From: Spirosoma montaniterrae
Lineage (GTDB): Bacteria > Bacteroidota > Bacteroidia > Cytophagales > Spirosomataceae
Reading direction: 5' to 3'
Assembly (NCBI RefSeq): GCF_001988955.1
Contig: NZ_CP014263.1
Location: 992,001-1,056,000, forward strand
Length of the DNA: 64,000 nt
Position 1 is the first letter of the stretch. Every line of letters starts with the position of its first letter. The position numbers and the translations under genes are program-made. A model generated the notes under the pieces. That model had not been told where the DNA came from. It ran no database searches and saw only the letters and a program-made list of their open reading frames with translations. Below are positions 34,448-43,900 of the stretch, piece by piece.

Positions 34448-35155
34448 TTACTTCGGTTTGGCGAAGATGGTGTTATCGACCGGGCTGTTGATCGTCAGCT
34501 TCGTAATTTTAGCCGTAATTGGGGCGGGAACCTGTGGGTTGCTGACCTCAAACGTATGTGGCACGCTCAACCCATCCACTACTTTGTAATCCGAAAACGT
34601 TGCGCTGGTTTCACCCTGCGGGCTGCTGCCTTTCAGACCTAAAAGCTGGTAATCGTCGGCGGCAATAAAATAATTGTAAACACCTTCGGGCCGGGTCACT
34701 TTCAGGTTGTAGGCATCTTTTTCTTTGAATTTCTCTTTACCAACCAGTTCGTAGGGGAGCTTATCGGCTTTCAGGTAGGCCAGATGAAACATCTGTGGTT
34801 CGGTAGCGGTTTTGCCGGCTTTCAGGGCTTCGGCAGGCAGGTCTTGTGCTGTATTGCCGCCCGCCATCGGGTTAATCATCCAGCCTTTGTCGCCATCGAA
34901 CACGTTCGTAATCTGCTGACCCATCACCGACACGTCGCTGCGGAGCGACTGGCCTACGACGTACACGTTTTTGGCGGTCATCTCCATGCCCATCACCGCC
35001 ATCGACTGGTCCATTTCGAGCGTTTTTACAGCCGCAATTTTGTCGGCTCCGCCAATGGCAGCAACGTGCTTATCAATCACTTCGTCGGCGGTTTGGGCGA
35101 ACGAAAAAGTTGGAATCGCTACCAGAGCGACAAGCGTAATCAGTTGTTTTTTCAT
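34448..35155 (-). CDS. periplasmic LolA/LppX-fold protein (lipoprotein-sorting type)
   Basis: 235 residues from ATG 35155, where a clean signal peptide begins (KKQLITLVALVAIPTFSFAQ). The mature part runs TADEVIDKHVAAIGGADKIAAV, VGQSLRSDVSVMGQQI, FDGDKGWMINPMAGG, which matches outer-membrane-lipoprotein-sorting-like proteins of Bacteroidota; these have a half-open beta-barrel that can bind lipids. No other functional clue in the neighbourhood; the next gene upstream (35410) is divergent. Confidence 0.8.
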   Translation of the reverse strand: MKKQLITLVALVAIPTFSFAQTADEVIDKHVAAIGGADKIAAVKTLEMDQSMAVMGMEMTAKNVYVVGQSLRSDVSVMGQQITNVFDGDKGWMINPMAGGNTAQDLPAEALKAGKTATEPQMFHLAYLKADKLPYELVGKEKFKEKDAYNLKVTRPEGVYNYFIAADDYQLLGLKGSSPQGETSATFSDYKVVDGLSVPHTFEVSNPQVPAPITAKITKLTINSPVDNTIFAKPK

Positions 35156-35220
35156 GAAAAAAGTTGTCGAATACAGCCTTAAAGATACCGCTTTTTTCAA
35201 CTTTGCCCAAGCTGCCTGGC

Positions 35221-35262
35221 AGGCCCAATAATCCTGCCGACAACAGTAGGATTATTGGGCCC
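35221..35262. repeat. inverted repeat between divergent genes
   Basis: AGGCCCAATAATCCT (35221-35235) and AGGATTATTGGGCCC (35248-35262) match at 14 of 15, with a 12-base loop. It lies 66 bases upstream of one gene and 148 of the other, where no terminator is expected, so a regulatory or REP-like role is likelier. Confidence 0.6.
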
Positions 35263-35367
35263 GGCGGGTCATGACCTGAAAAACATCAACAGCTTCGACC
35301 AACGTGCGTTTGATAGAGTAGTGGATTAATAGAAATCTGCCTTGGTGCTATGATGAGAAGCCGGTGC

Positions 35368-35390
35368 GTTTTATCTTCAACCGATAAAAC
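35368..35390. promoter_or_regulatory. 8-base palindrome near the permease start
   Basis: GTTTTATC (35368-35375) and GATAAAAC (35383-35390) with a 7-base loop, 19 bases before the ATG of the nucleoside permease. It could be an operator or a leader hairpin. Confidence 0.4.
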
Positions 35391-35409
35391 CTAAATCCGT
35401 TAACCCCCG

Positions 35410-36630
35410 ATGCTGAACACAACGCGCGTTAAGCTCTCGATCATGATGTTTCTCCAGTTCTTTGTCTGGGGAGCCTGGTACGGGCAGATGAGTAAATATT
35501 TATTAACCCAACTCAACGCTACCGGCGATCAGGTGGGCAACGCTTACGCGGCTTTTTCGCTGGCGATGCTTGTTGCACCCTTCTTTGTCGGTATGATTGC
35601 CGACCGCTATTTTGCCGCCCAGAAAATGCTTGGCATCCTGAATCTGCTGGGCGCGGGCGTGTTGTACCTGATTACCCAAAACACTGACCCCGACCGCTTT
35701 TTCTACCTGATTCTGGCCTACTGCATCACCTTCGCACCGACGCTGGCCCTCACGTCGTCGATTGCCATGCAGCAGATGAGCAGCCCCGAAAAAGAATTTC
35801 CGGGTATTCGGGTACTGGGTACGGTAGCCTGGATTGTAGTTACGAACATCGTGGGTTTCTACGGCTTCGGCGATCAGGTCACGATTTTTCAACTGTCGAT
35901 GTACTCGGCTGTCGCGCTGGGCGTGTTCTCGTTTTTCCTGCCCGATACCCCGCCCAAAGCTGATAAATCGACCTCGGTAGCGCAGATTCTGGGGCTTGAT
36001 GCGTTCCGGCTCTTCCGCGACCGCTCGTTTGCCATTTTCTTTCTGTCGTCGGTGCTGATTTGTATTCCGCTGTCGTTCTACTACGCTATGGCAAATCCGT
36101 CGCTCACCGATGGCGGGATGCAGAACGTAGAGAACAAAATGTCGCTCGGTCAGGCATCGGAAGTGATTTTTATGCTGCTGATTCCGTTGGCTTATACCCG
36201 CTTGGGCGTTAAAAAAATGCTGATTGTGGGGCTGGTAGCCTGGATTGTACGATTTATTTGCTTCGGGTACGGCGACGCATCGAGCGAGTGGCTGCTGTAT
36301 ATCGCCATTCTGCTGCACGGCGTTTGTTATGATTTCTTCTTCGTAACGGGGCAGATTTATACCGACAACAAAGCGGGCGAAAAAATCAAATCGTCGGCGC
36401 AGGGGCTGATTACGCTGGCTACTTACGGCATTGGCATGGGCATCGGCTCGAAATTATCGGGCATCGTACTCGATATGTACACCCGCCCCGACGGCACCAA
36501 AGACTGGCTCTCGGTCTGGCTCGTGCCTGCCGGTATCGCAGCCGCCGTGCTGGTGGTATTCGTGTTGCTCTTTTCCGACAAACAACGTGTTCGCGCTACC
36601 AAAGACGAATCTGATTTAGTGAAAAGTTAA
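35410..36630 (+). CDS. nucleoside permease of the MFS (NupG-type)
   Basis: 406 residues, about twelve membrane helices. The start VKLSIMMFLQFFVWGAWYGQM and the block RYFAAQKMLGILNLLGAG, with LALTSSIAMQQMSSPEKEFPGIRVLGTVAWI, are the nucleoside:H+ symporter family features. It brings nucleosides in across the inner membrane. The last residues LVKS and the stop codon lie in the GTGAAAAGT inverted repeat. Confidence 0.88.
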   Translation: MLNTTRVKLSIMMFLQFFVWGAWYGQMSKYLLTQLNATGDQVGNAYAAFSLAMLVAPFFVGMIADRYFAAQKMLGILNLLGAGVLYLITQNTDPDRFFYLILAYCITFAPTLALTSSIAMQQMSSPEKEFPGIRVLGTVAWIVVTNIVGFYGFGDQVTIFQLSMYSAVALGVFSFFLPDTPPKADKSTSVAQILGLDAFRLFRDRSFAIFFLSSVLICIPLSFYYAMANPSLTDGGMQNVENKMSLGQASEVIFMLLIPLAYTRLGVKKMLIVGLVAWIVRFICFGYGDASSEWLLYIAILLHGVCYDFFFVTGQIYTDNKAGEKIKSSAQGLITLATYGIGMGIGSKLSGIVLDMYTRPDGTKDWLSVWLVPAGIAAAVLVVFVLLFSDKQRVRATKDESDLVKS

Positions 36631-36716
36631 AAGTGAAGAGTGAAAAGTGGGTAACGGATATAGTGTGGGAAACGCTACTCACTTTTCATTGGTAACTTTT
36701 CATTTTTCACTTTTAC
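36620..36716. repeat. GTGAAAAGT-type inverted repeat
   Basis: Left arm 36620-36651 is made of GTGAAAAGT-like words; right arm 36679-36716 is the imperfect reverse complement (ACTTTTCA words). A 27-base loop separates them. The left arm holds the permease stop codon, and the right arm ends 3 bases before the xth ATG. The same family recurs at 58535-58616. Confidence 0.8.
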
Positions 36717-36718
36717 CT

Positions 36719-37486
36719 ATGCAACTCATTTCTTACAACATCAACGGCATTCGGGCAGCCATGCGCAACGGCCTGATTGACTGGCTTGCCCAACACGATT
36801 TCGATATTCTTTGCTTTCAGGAAGTAAAAGCCACTGCCGATGTTGTTGATCTGGCCCTGTTCGAGCAGCTTGGCTATCAGTACCACTGGCACGCTGCCGA
36901 GAAGAAAGGCTATTCGGGTGTGGCAACGTTTTCTAAAATCCCGCCGACGAATGTGGTGGTTGGCTGCGGCTTACCTGTCTACGATTGTGAGGGCCGGATT
37001 TTACGTACTGATTTCGAGGATATTACGCTCTTGAACTGCTATTTTCCGTCGGGTACGTCGGGCGAGACCCGGCAGAGCGTAAAGATGGAATTTCTGCGCG
37101 ATTTTTTCGACTACGTGCAAAACCTGCGCCGGGAACGGCCCAATCTGATTGTGGTGGGCGATTATAACATTGCCCATACCGAGCGTGACATCCACGACCC
37201 GGTGCGGAACAAAAATACGACCGGCTTCCTGCCCGAAGAACGCGCCTGGATGGACGACTGGTTCGGCAACGGCATGGTCGATGCGTTCCGGTACGCCAAT
37301 CCCGACAAAGTGGCCTATAGCTGGTGGAGTTACCGCGCTGGTGCCCGCGCCAACAACAAAGGGTGGCGCATCGACTACGCATCGGTCAGCGAACCGCTCC
37401 GCCCCCGTATCCGCGACTGTCAACTGCTGCCCGATGCCGTCCACGCCGACCATTGCCCGGTGCAACTATCGTTGAACCAAGATTAG
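36719..37486 (+). CDS. xth: exodeoxyribonuclease III
   Basis: 255 residues from ATG 36719. Blocks: MQLISYNINGIRAAMRNGL, DILCFQEVKAT with the metal Glu, GYSGVATFSKIPP, IVVGDYNIAHTERDIHDP with the Asp/Asn catalytic pair, and the end RIDYASVSEPL, DAVHADHCPVQL with the last Asp-His. It removes 3-prime blocks and cuts abasic sites in DNA repair. Its final residues NQD and stop lie in the left arm of the 37473-37605 repeat. Confidence 0.95.
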   Translation: MQLISYNINGIRAAMRNGLIDWLAQHDFDILCFQEVKATADVVDLALFEQLGYQYHWHAAEKKGYSGVATFSKIPPTNVVVGCGLPVYDCEGRILRTDFEDITLLNCYFPSGTSGETRQSVKMEFLRDFFDYVQNLRRERPNLIVVGDYNIAHTERDIHDPVRNKNTTGFLPEERAWMDDWFGNGMVDAFRYANPDKVAYSWWSYRAGARANNKGWRIDYASVSEPLRPRIRDCQLLPDAVHADHCPVQLSLNQD

Positions 37487-37605
37487 CCAGAGTTGTCAGG
37501 ATTAAACAGGATTTATGCGCTGTGCTTATTTTTGTAGAATCAAATAAGCGCAGCCCAGCATTAAATCTTGCGGTAATCCTGATAATCATGGCTAATCCTG
37601 GTTCA
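37473..37605. repeat. GGATTA-type long inverted repeat spanning a gene junction
   Basis: Left arm 37473-37515 and right arm 37562-37605 match after reverse-complementing with one gap and about 10 differences over 43 bases; shared words are TGAACCA, GATTAGCCA, TCAGGATTA. The left arm carries the xth stop codon; the right arm carries the start codon and first residues of the pseudouridine synthase. A single arm of the same family is at 53782-53828. Confidence 0.85.
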
Positions 37606-38187
37606 GATTATTTCCTCGTTTACAAACCCTACCTCACTCTCTCGCAGTTTTCGCGTGAGGGGAATAAGCCGACGCTGGCTGATTTGCCATTTGTGTTTCC
37701 GCCCGATGTATATCCGGTTGGTCGGCTCGATGCCGACAGCGAGGGGCTGTTGCTCTTGACCAACGATAAGCAACTGAACCACAGACTATTGAATCCTAAA
37801 TTTCGGCATAACCGAACCTACTACGTACAGGTCGATGGGGCGTTGACCGACGAAGCATGTCGGCAACTTTCCGAAGGCGTCACCATTTCGGTCGATGGCA
37901 AGCCGTATCAGACGCTACCCGCAACGGCCCGCACCATAGCCGCACCCGATCTGCCCGAACGAAACCCGCCCATTCGGTATCGGGCCAACATTCCAACATC
38001 GTGGCTATCCATTAGCCTGCACGAAGGCAAAAACCGGCAGGTACGCCGAATGACAGCCGCCGTTGGTTTCCCGACGCTACGGCTCGTGCGCTGGTCCATC
38101 GAGAACCTTACCGCCGAAGGTATGCAGCCCGGCGACGTGCGCCAACTGAGCCGTGCCGAGGTGATGCGGGGGTTGACATTAGCGTAG
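37588..38187 (+). CDS. 23S rRNA pseudouridine synthase, RluE/RsuA type
   Basis: 199 residues. After MANPGSD the family starts properly with YFLVYKPYLTLSQFSREG. The catalytic Asp is in VYPVGRLDADSEGLLLLTND; the C-terminal block SLHEGKNRQVRRMTAAVGFPTLRLVR is also standard. Length fits the RluE class without an S4 domain, which makes one pseudouridine in 23S rRNA. No other Met precedes YFLVYKPY, so the start codon must be the one given by the repeat, or a nearby non-ATG codon. Confidence 0.9.
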   Translation: MANPGSDYFLVYKPYLTLSQFSREGNKPTLADLPFVFPPDVYPVGRLDADSEGLLLLTNDKQLNHRLLNPKFRHNRTYYVQVDGALTDEACRQLSEGVTISVDGKPYQTLPATARTIAAPDLPERNPPIRYRANIPTSWLSISLHEGKNRQVRRMTAAVGFPTLRLVRWSIENLTAEGMQPGDVRQLSRAEVMRGLTLA

Positions 38188-38196
38188 ATGTTCAGG

Positions 38197-38913
38197 CTAC
38201 AGAATCCCTTCATCCGCAAAACTTAGATACGCCTTGTCGGTGAAAATCAGGTGGTCGAGTACGGGAATGTCGAGCAGGCGACCGGCGTCTTTGAGTTTGC
38301 GGGTCAGGTCTTTATCGGCCTGCGAGGGGGTAAGATTGCCCGACGGGTGGTTGTGGCAGAGAATAATGGCCGAGGCCAAATGCTCAATGGCCTGTTTGAA
38401 AATAATGCGGGTATCGGCCACCGTACCCGACACGCCCCCCGCGCTAATCTGCACCGGACGCATAACTTCATTAGCGCGGTTGAGCAGCAACACCCAGAAT
38501 TCTTCGTGGGGTTTATCCATCAAATGGGGTATCATCTCGTTGTAGGCATCGCGTGAGCAGGTGATACGCGCTCGTTGCGGTCGATCCTGTTCTTTGCGCC
38601 GACGCCCCAGTTCGAGCGCGGCCACAATGGCAATAGCCCGTGCTTCGCCAATGCCCCGAAATTTCGACAGGTCTTTGACGCTCAGGCGGGCGAGTTCGTT
38701 AAGATTGTTGCCAACGCTCTTCAGGATAATTTTGGCAACGTCGACGGCGGTCAGATCGACGGTGCCGGAGTTTATCAGAATGGCAATCAGTTCAGCTTCT
38801 GACAGAGCTGCTTTGCCTTTCAGCATCAGCTTTTCGCGCGGGCGGTCTTCCTCGGCCCAAGTCAGGATAGTACCGGAAGTAGTTTCGTAAGTCACGCCGG
38901 CAAAATAAAACAA
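38197..38913 (-). CDS. radC: RadC/JAB-domain protein
   Basis: 238 residues if read from ATG 38913; a GTG at 38895 gives 232 and is plausible because the ATG lies in the T-run of the rpsT terminator. N-terminal helix-hairpin-helix part (WAEEDRPREKLMLKGK, LSKFRGIGEARAIAIVAALELGRR) and a JAB domain with the metal motif ILCHNHPSGNLTPSQAD. Named for DNA repair, but the exact role of RadC is unsettled. It is convergent with the pseudouridine synthase, 9 bases apart. Confidence 0.92.
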   Translation of the reverse strand: MFYFAGVTYETTSGTILTWAEEDRPREKLMLKGKAALSEAELIAILINSGTVDLTAVDVAKIILKSVGNNLNELARLSVKDLSKFRGIGEARAIAIVAALELGRRRKEQDRPQRARITCSRDAYNEMIPHLMDKPHEEFWVLLLNRANEVMRPVQISAGGVSGTVADTRIIFKQAIEHLASAIILCHNHPSGNLTPSQADKDLTRKLKDAGRLLDIPVLDHLIFTDKAYLSFADEGIL

Positions 38914-38942
38914 AAAACCTTACCCACAAAAAGGTAAGGTTT
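38903..38942 (-). terminator. intrinsic terminator of rpsT
   Basis: AAACCTTACC (38915-38924) pairs with GGTAAGGTTT (38933-38942). On the minus strand the stem is followed by TTTGTTTTATTTTG. It sits 26 bases after the rpsT stop and overlaps the proposed radC start. Confidence 0.9.
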
Positions 38943-38968
38943 CGTCAGTGTCGCTGAAGGGGGTAGAA

Positions 38969-39235
38969 CTAAGCAGCAGCCGGTTTCAGGCTGTTAACCA
39001 ACCGAGCCAGTTTCGACTTATTGTTCGATGCTTTGTTCTTGTGGATGATGTTGCGCTTAGCGAGTTTGTCAAGAGCCGACGATACGGTTTTGAACAACTC
39101 AACGGCCATTGCATGGTCGGTAGTGGTACGCAGTTTTTTAACAAGGTTCCGCGTTGTTACGTGCTGATAGCGGTTTTGCAACCGCTTCTTTTCGCTTGAC
39201 CGGATTGCTTTTTTTGCTGACTTATGGTTTGCCAT
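38969..39235 (-). CDS. rpsT: 30S ribosomal protein S20
   Basis: 88 residues from ATG 39235 (MANHKSAKKAIRSSEKKRLQ), with the S20 blocks RTTTDHAMAVELFKTVSSALDKLAKRNIIHKNKA and a Lys-rich end. It binds the 5-prime domain of 16S rRNA. It has its own promoter (39274-39304) and terminator, so it is a single-gene unit. Confidence 0.97.
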   Translation of the reverse strand: MANHKSAKKAIRSSEKKRLQNRYQHVTTRNLVKKLRTTTDHAMAVELFKTVSSALDKLAKRNIIHKNKASNNKSKLARLVNSLKPAAA

Positions 39236-39273
39236 TGGTATATAAATGAAATCGTTGTCGCGATATGAGGGCG

Positions 39274-39304
39274 CAAAAATAAACAATTCGGGCCGAATCA
39301 CCAA
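39274..39304 (-). promoter_or_regulatory. promoter of rpsT (Bacteroidota type)
   Basis: On the minus strand, TTG (39302-39304) is followed after 20 bases by TATTTTTG (39274-39281), matching the TAnnTTTG consensus. A start site near 39267 would leave about 30 bases of leader. The TTG lies in the loop of the upstream gene's terminator hairpin. Confidence 0.7.
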
Positions 39305-39324
39305 TAGTTCGGCCCGAATTGTTT
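39281..39324 (-). terminator. terminator of the Dabb gene 39341-39739
   Basis: AAACAATTCGGGCCGAA (39281-39297) and TTCGGCCCGAATTGTTT (39308-39324) are a perfect 17-base stem with a 10-base loop, followed on the minus strand by TATTTTTG, which is also the rpsT promoter box. Confidence 0.8.
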
Positions 39325-39340
39325 TGTAAGTAGTTCATGG

Positions 39341-39739
39341 TCAGGGCCGAATGTCGGCATTGACGATCAAGGAATTATCCCAATCAGCGCGGTTCTCGGC
39401 CACGAACTGTTTGTAGGCCGGACTGTTCTCGAAAATTTTTATATCGGCCTCCGACTGAAACGTCAGGTAATGTACTACGTCATAGTCAGAAACACCAGTG
39501 TTGGTCAGGATTGTCTTACCCGACGTATAATTGACGATCTGTGGAATTTCGTGTTTTAAAGCCGCAAAACCGTTCATATGCCGTTCAACAGCTTGCGATT
39601 CGACCCCTTTTTTAAATTTCACACAGACAATCTGCTGTTTCTGCGCTTTGCGGGCGGGCGAGTAGGCTCCGTAGATTGTCAAAGCAAAAGCGCACATCAG
39701 CACAACGATGAGGGCATACCCCCGTGATTTCGCATTCAT
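39341..39739 (-). CDS. membrane-anchored Dabb-domain protein
   Basis: 132 residues from ATG 39739. An N-terminal membrane helix (YALIVVLMCAFALTIYGAY) is followed by a dimeric alpha/beta barrel: IVCVKFKKGVESQAVERHMNGF, VSDYDVVHYLTFQSEADIKIF, ENSPAYKQFVAEN. It resembles the second Dabb protein of this window (7078-7494) in fold only. Function unknown. Confidence 0.75.
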   Translation of the reverse strand: MNAKSRGYALIVVLMCAFALTIYGAYSPARKAQKQQIVCVKFKKGVESQAVERHMNGFAALKHEIPQIVNYTSGKTILTNTGVSDYDVVHYLTFQSEADIKIFENSPAYKQFVAENRADWDNSLIVNADIRP

Positions 39740-39830
39740 GATTATTTGTCTTTTTGTTGATTTGCCAAATTTTGTTCTGAAAAACATAGAAGTTTTTTTG
39801 AATAGTTAAATTAAATACTCAAAAAGTACC

Positions 39831-40901
39831 ATGTTCTATCAAATGTACAAACGATTCATTCGGCGCAAAGGTTTCGCGAAATTTTTTTTGTGTCTCCTGA
39901 TTTCGATTAGCTCCTGTTACGCCGGAAAATCCATTCTCCCAAAAAAGCCAAGCTGTCTTCTGGCTCAGAAAAGTACAATTCACATAATCCCGTCCTGGGG
40001 GTTTTACGCGCATCAGCAGATTAACCGACTGGCTGTGTTTACGCTGCCCGCCGAGATGATGCCGTTCTTTAAAAAGCACATTCAGTTCCTGACCGACAAC
40101 GCCGTGAATCCCGACAAACGCCGGTATGCCGTGGTGGGTGAAGCTCCGCGCCATTTCATCGATCTCGACGCCTACCCCGATACGTCAACAACCACATTAC
40201 CACGCTTTTACAAAGAAGCGGCTACTCGTTACGGCGAGGACACGCTGGCCCTGCACGGACTGGTGCCGTGGCAGATTCAACTGACGAAATACCAGCTTAC
40301 CGAAGCGTTTAAACAGCGCAACATCCGGCGTATTCTGCGCATCGCGGCTGATCTGGGCCACTATATTGCCGACGCCAACGTGCCGTTGCACACTACCCGC
40401 AACTACAACGGTCAATTGACTGGGCAACAGGGCATTCATGGTTTCTGGGAATCGCGATTGCCGGAATTGCACAGCCTGAATTATGACTTCCTGACTGGCC
40501 CGGCGGAGTACGTACAATCGCCACAGAAAGCGGCCTGGCGGGCGGTGTTTCGGGCCAATGCTGCGCTCGATTCGGTGCTGCGCTTCGAGCGACAACTGAC
40601 CGACGAACTGGGTGAAAGCCGCAAATTTGGTTTTGACGAACGCAACGGCATCACCTCTAAAGTTTACGCCGATGACTTTTCGCGGCAGTACCACGAACGG
40701 CTGCACGGGCAGGTGGAGCGGCAGATGCGGGCGTCGGTAAAAATGGTCGGCGATTTCTGGTACACCGCCTGGGTCGATGCCGGTCAACCCGATTTGAAAG
40801 CGTTAGCGAACTATAAATTCACCGACGAAGAAGAAAAAGAAGAAGCCGAAGAAAAGAAAAGCTGGCTGAAACGCCTGTTTTCGGCCAGGGAAGAAGGATA
40901 G
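39831..40901 (+). CDS. zinc-dependent phospholipase C / S1-P1 nuclease-like protein
   Basis: 356 residues. A signal-like segment (FFLCLLISISSC) precedes SWGFYAHQQINRLAV, where the N-terminal Trp and the His bind zinc in this family. Other metal-ligand blocks are PRHFIDLDAYP, LGHYIADANVPLHTTRNYNG and GIHGFWESRLPEL. The family covers zinc phospholipase C and S1/P1 nuclease folds; which lipid or nucleic acid is cut cannot be told. The Lys/Glu-rich C-terminus (EEEKEEAEEKKSWLKR) is not part of the fold. Confidence 0.85.
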   Translation: MFYQMYKRFIRRKGFAKFFLCLLISISSCYAGKSILPKKPSCLLAQKSTIHIIPSWGFYAHQQINRLAVFTLPAEMMPFFKKHIQFLTDNAVNPDKRRYAVVGEAPRHFIDLDAYPDTSTTTLPRFYKEAATRYGEDTLALHGLVPWQIQLTKYQLTEAFKQRNIRRILRIAADLGHYIADANVPLHTTRNYNGQLTGQQGIHGFWESRLPELHSLNYDFLTGPAEYVQSPQKAAWRAVFRANAALDSVLRFERQLTDELGESRKFGFDERNGITSKVYADDFSRQYHERLHGQVERQMRASVKMVGDFWYTAWVDAGQPDLKALANYKFTDEEEKEEAEEKKSWLKRLFSAREEG

Positions 40902-40947
40902 TACGTGGTGCCGAAACTGCGGCACTACAGATACGGGCGTCGGGGCA

Positions 40948-43900
40948 TCAAACAACAACAACTTCCGGTACGTCGCTCAAATACACCAAACGACCTTCGA
41001 CTTCGGGAAAGCCCATGTCGCGGTAGAGGTTTGTGAAGTATTTCAACGAGCTGAGCGGGTCGCGGGCTTCGTCGGCGGGCTGGCCGACCGATTGGTACTG
41101 TACCAGCACGATTCGGCCCGTCGAAAAATGCACCACGCGATGTGGAGCACCGTGTAATCGCTTGTTGCTCAGAATACTTCGGTCGGTGTCGATACGCAGT
41201 GTGTCATCAAATAAATTTGACAGCGCGGGGTGCGAGACGATGGCGGTCAGGCTCTGGCGGAGGTCGTCGCAGTCCGACAGGCGAATCAGTCCTTCGCTAA
41301 CAAGCCGACGTAGACTATTGTCGATGCTGTTGGGGCCTTTAATCAAACTAAGAGCCGCGCCGAGTTTGCGGTCGCGCTCGCGGGTGCGTTCAAACGTGCG
41401 GACGTCGAACATACGGTCGGCCTGTCGGCGCAGGTTTAGCTCCTGTAGGCGGTGGCCGCTGATAATATCGTCCAGCACAATCTCATCGGCAGTGTCGTTG
41501 GCTTTTTTGTGTTCAAACGCGTCTAAACACAGGCTGATTTCGTAGCTGCTGCGGCCTTCCTGCCAGCTACAGCCGCAATTGCGGGCCACCTCGCCATCGC
41601 GCAGGAACGCATGGAGCCAGTAGCTGATGTCTTTCTGACTACCTTCTTTCGAGAAATCGCCCCCCTCGCCAATGATGTACAGCCGGTCGGTAGGGCGGGT
41701 GAAAGCCACGTACAGCAGATTCATATTCTCCAGAAACGTTCGCGTCACCTCTTCCTCATACTGCGCCGAAACACTCGTTGGTACTTTTTTGAGTTTATTC
41801 GTCGGATGAACGGGCGCACTGAGCAGCCGGGTTGATTGGCCCAGTGGGTCGGCGTGGGTCAGCAGGTCGGTTTCCACGTCGTCCAGATTGACCCAGATTG
41901 TGCCCTTCGACATGGGCGCAACGTCCCAGTTGGCAAACGGGATAATCACCACCGGGAATTCCAGCCCTTTCGATTTGTGAATGGTCTGAATCTGCACGGC
42001 GTTGCGGGCATTGCCTTCGACCGATATTTTCTCACGAACACCGTCCCAGTACAGCAGAAAATCGGCCAGGTGTCCGCTGCGTTTCTGGTTGAAGGTCAGC
42101 ACTTCGTCTAAAAACCGGAACAAAAACGGGTTGTGCTCAGCCTGCCCGAACAGGCCAAACTGCGCCGTAAGCCGCTCGGCCAGTTCATAAGGGTTAAGTT
42201 GCCCGAGCGCATAGGGGTTGAGCGGGTAGCCTTCGTTGGTCAGGTATTCATAGACGGCGTCGGCCCCGGTTTCGGCTACCTTTCGCAATTCTTCCGTCAG
42301 CATATCGTCGGGAAAAATGCCCCGTACAACACGGTGATAAAGATACAGCAGTTCGTATCGCCACAACTTATGGTCGGGCCGCATCAGCACCCGCATCACC
42401 GTTACGAGCCACTTTACGGGGTCTGAAAATTCGAGCGACAGCGAATCGGCAGACACAAGCGGAATTTGCCGGGCGTTGAGTTCATTCGCCAGCGCACGGG
42501 CGTCCTTTTTTCGGCGGCACAAAACGGCAATGTCGCCGTACTGATAGCCATCGGCTAAGGCATTGTTCAGATGCTCGATGGTTTTTTCGAGCATCATGGT
42601 CGTCAAATCTTTTTTGGCTTCGTCGTCCTTCTGCACAAAGTCAATCTGCACGTGACCTTCAGGCCGCGCTTTAGGCGACACCTGCTGGTGAAACAACTGT
42701 TCGGCATCGAACACGTCGGCGAGTTTGGGGTGGTCGAACTCGAACTTGCGGGCGGTATGCTCAAAAAATTCGTTGTTGAATTGTACGATGGGGGCTGCGC
42801 TGCGCCAGTTGGTATTCAGCACCTCGTCTTTGATGTGCCCGTCGAGCATGGCAATGCGTTCGGCGGTCCACGAATCGGGTCCGTGGGCGTGTTTCAGGCT
42901 GTTGAGGTCGTGCCGGTGCAGGGCTACAATCTGGTCCATATCGCCCCCCCGGAAGCGGTAAATGGCCTGTTTGCCATCGCCCACGGCCAGATTGAAATGC
43001 TCGAAACCGAGCGCGTTCTCAATCAGCGGCAGCAGGTTGGCAAATTGCAGCCGCGACGTATCCTGAAACTCATCAATCAGAATATGATTGTATTTCTCGC
43101 CTAACCGCTCATACAGAAACGGCACTGGTTCGGAGGCTACAATGCTCAGAATTTTTTTGTTGAATTCCGAAATATGCACCCGCCCATCTTTGCGAAGCAG
43201 TTCATCGAACTCAATTCGCATTTGCTTCAGCAGGGCCAGCTTTTGCAGGTGTGGCAACAAACACTCGAACAGCGCGACCTGCCGACCGCGCTCGTCGCGC
43301 AGGGTTTCGATTTGGGTCAGGCAGTCGCAGAGTTCGTCGGCCATCGCATCGATCATACCCTGCACGGGCATCGGCGTTTTTTTGCCGTACCACTCGCCTT
43401 TGTCAACGGCGTTTCGCACCCGCGTACCGGCTTCTTTGGCTGCGTCGCCCCCGGCCACGGCCCGAATGAAGCCACCAACGCCCGCTTTCCCGTAGGTGAA
43501 ATCGTCTTCGCTCAGACCCGCGTCTGTGATGCGCTGCCAGGCGCGTTGTGCGTGGGCCACAATGTCGGCTTCGTGCTGTTGGGTGAAGCCCAGCAGTTGC
43601 CCGCGAATCTGGCGAATAGCACTGGGCGAAAGTTGCTGAGCGGCATTGACGGCCTCGTAAAACTGGTCGGAGGTGAGGTTTCGGCCAAATTCTCTGAGCA
43701 TTTCGGGCAGTTGGTTCCAGCTTTTACCCTCGTCGGCGGTGGTGGTGTAATAATCGCTCAGGATGGTTGTAATCTCATCCATTTCATCCACGCCCGCTTT
43801 CTCGATCAGGCTGTCGATAGCCAGTTCCAGCACTTCGTCGGTCTCCATTTCGACCTCGAACGAGTAGGGCAGGCCCAATTCATCGGTAAATGCCATGACT

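Noticed and set aside
36647..36718. Longer start for exonuclease III (MGNGYSVGNATHFS)
   Set aside because: These residues are translated repeat, and the enzyme family begins at MQLISYNINGIR; a signal-like stretch makes no sense for a DNA repair enzyme.
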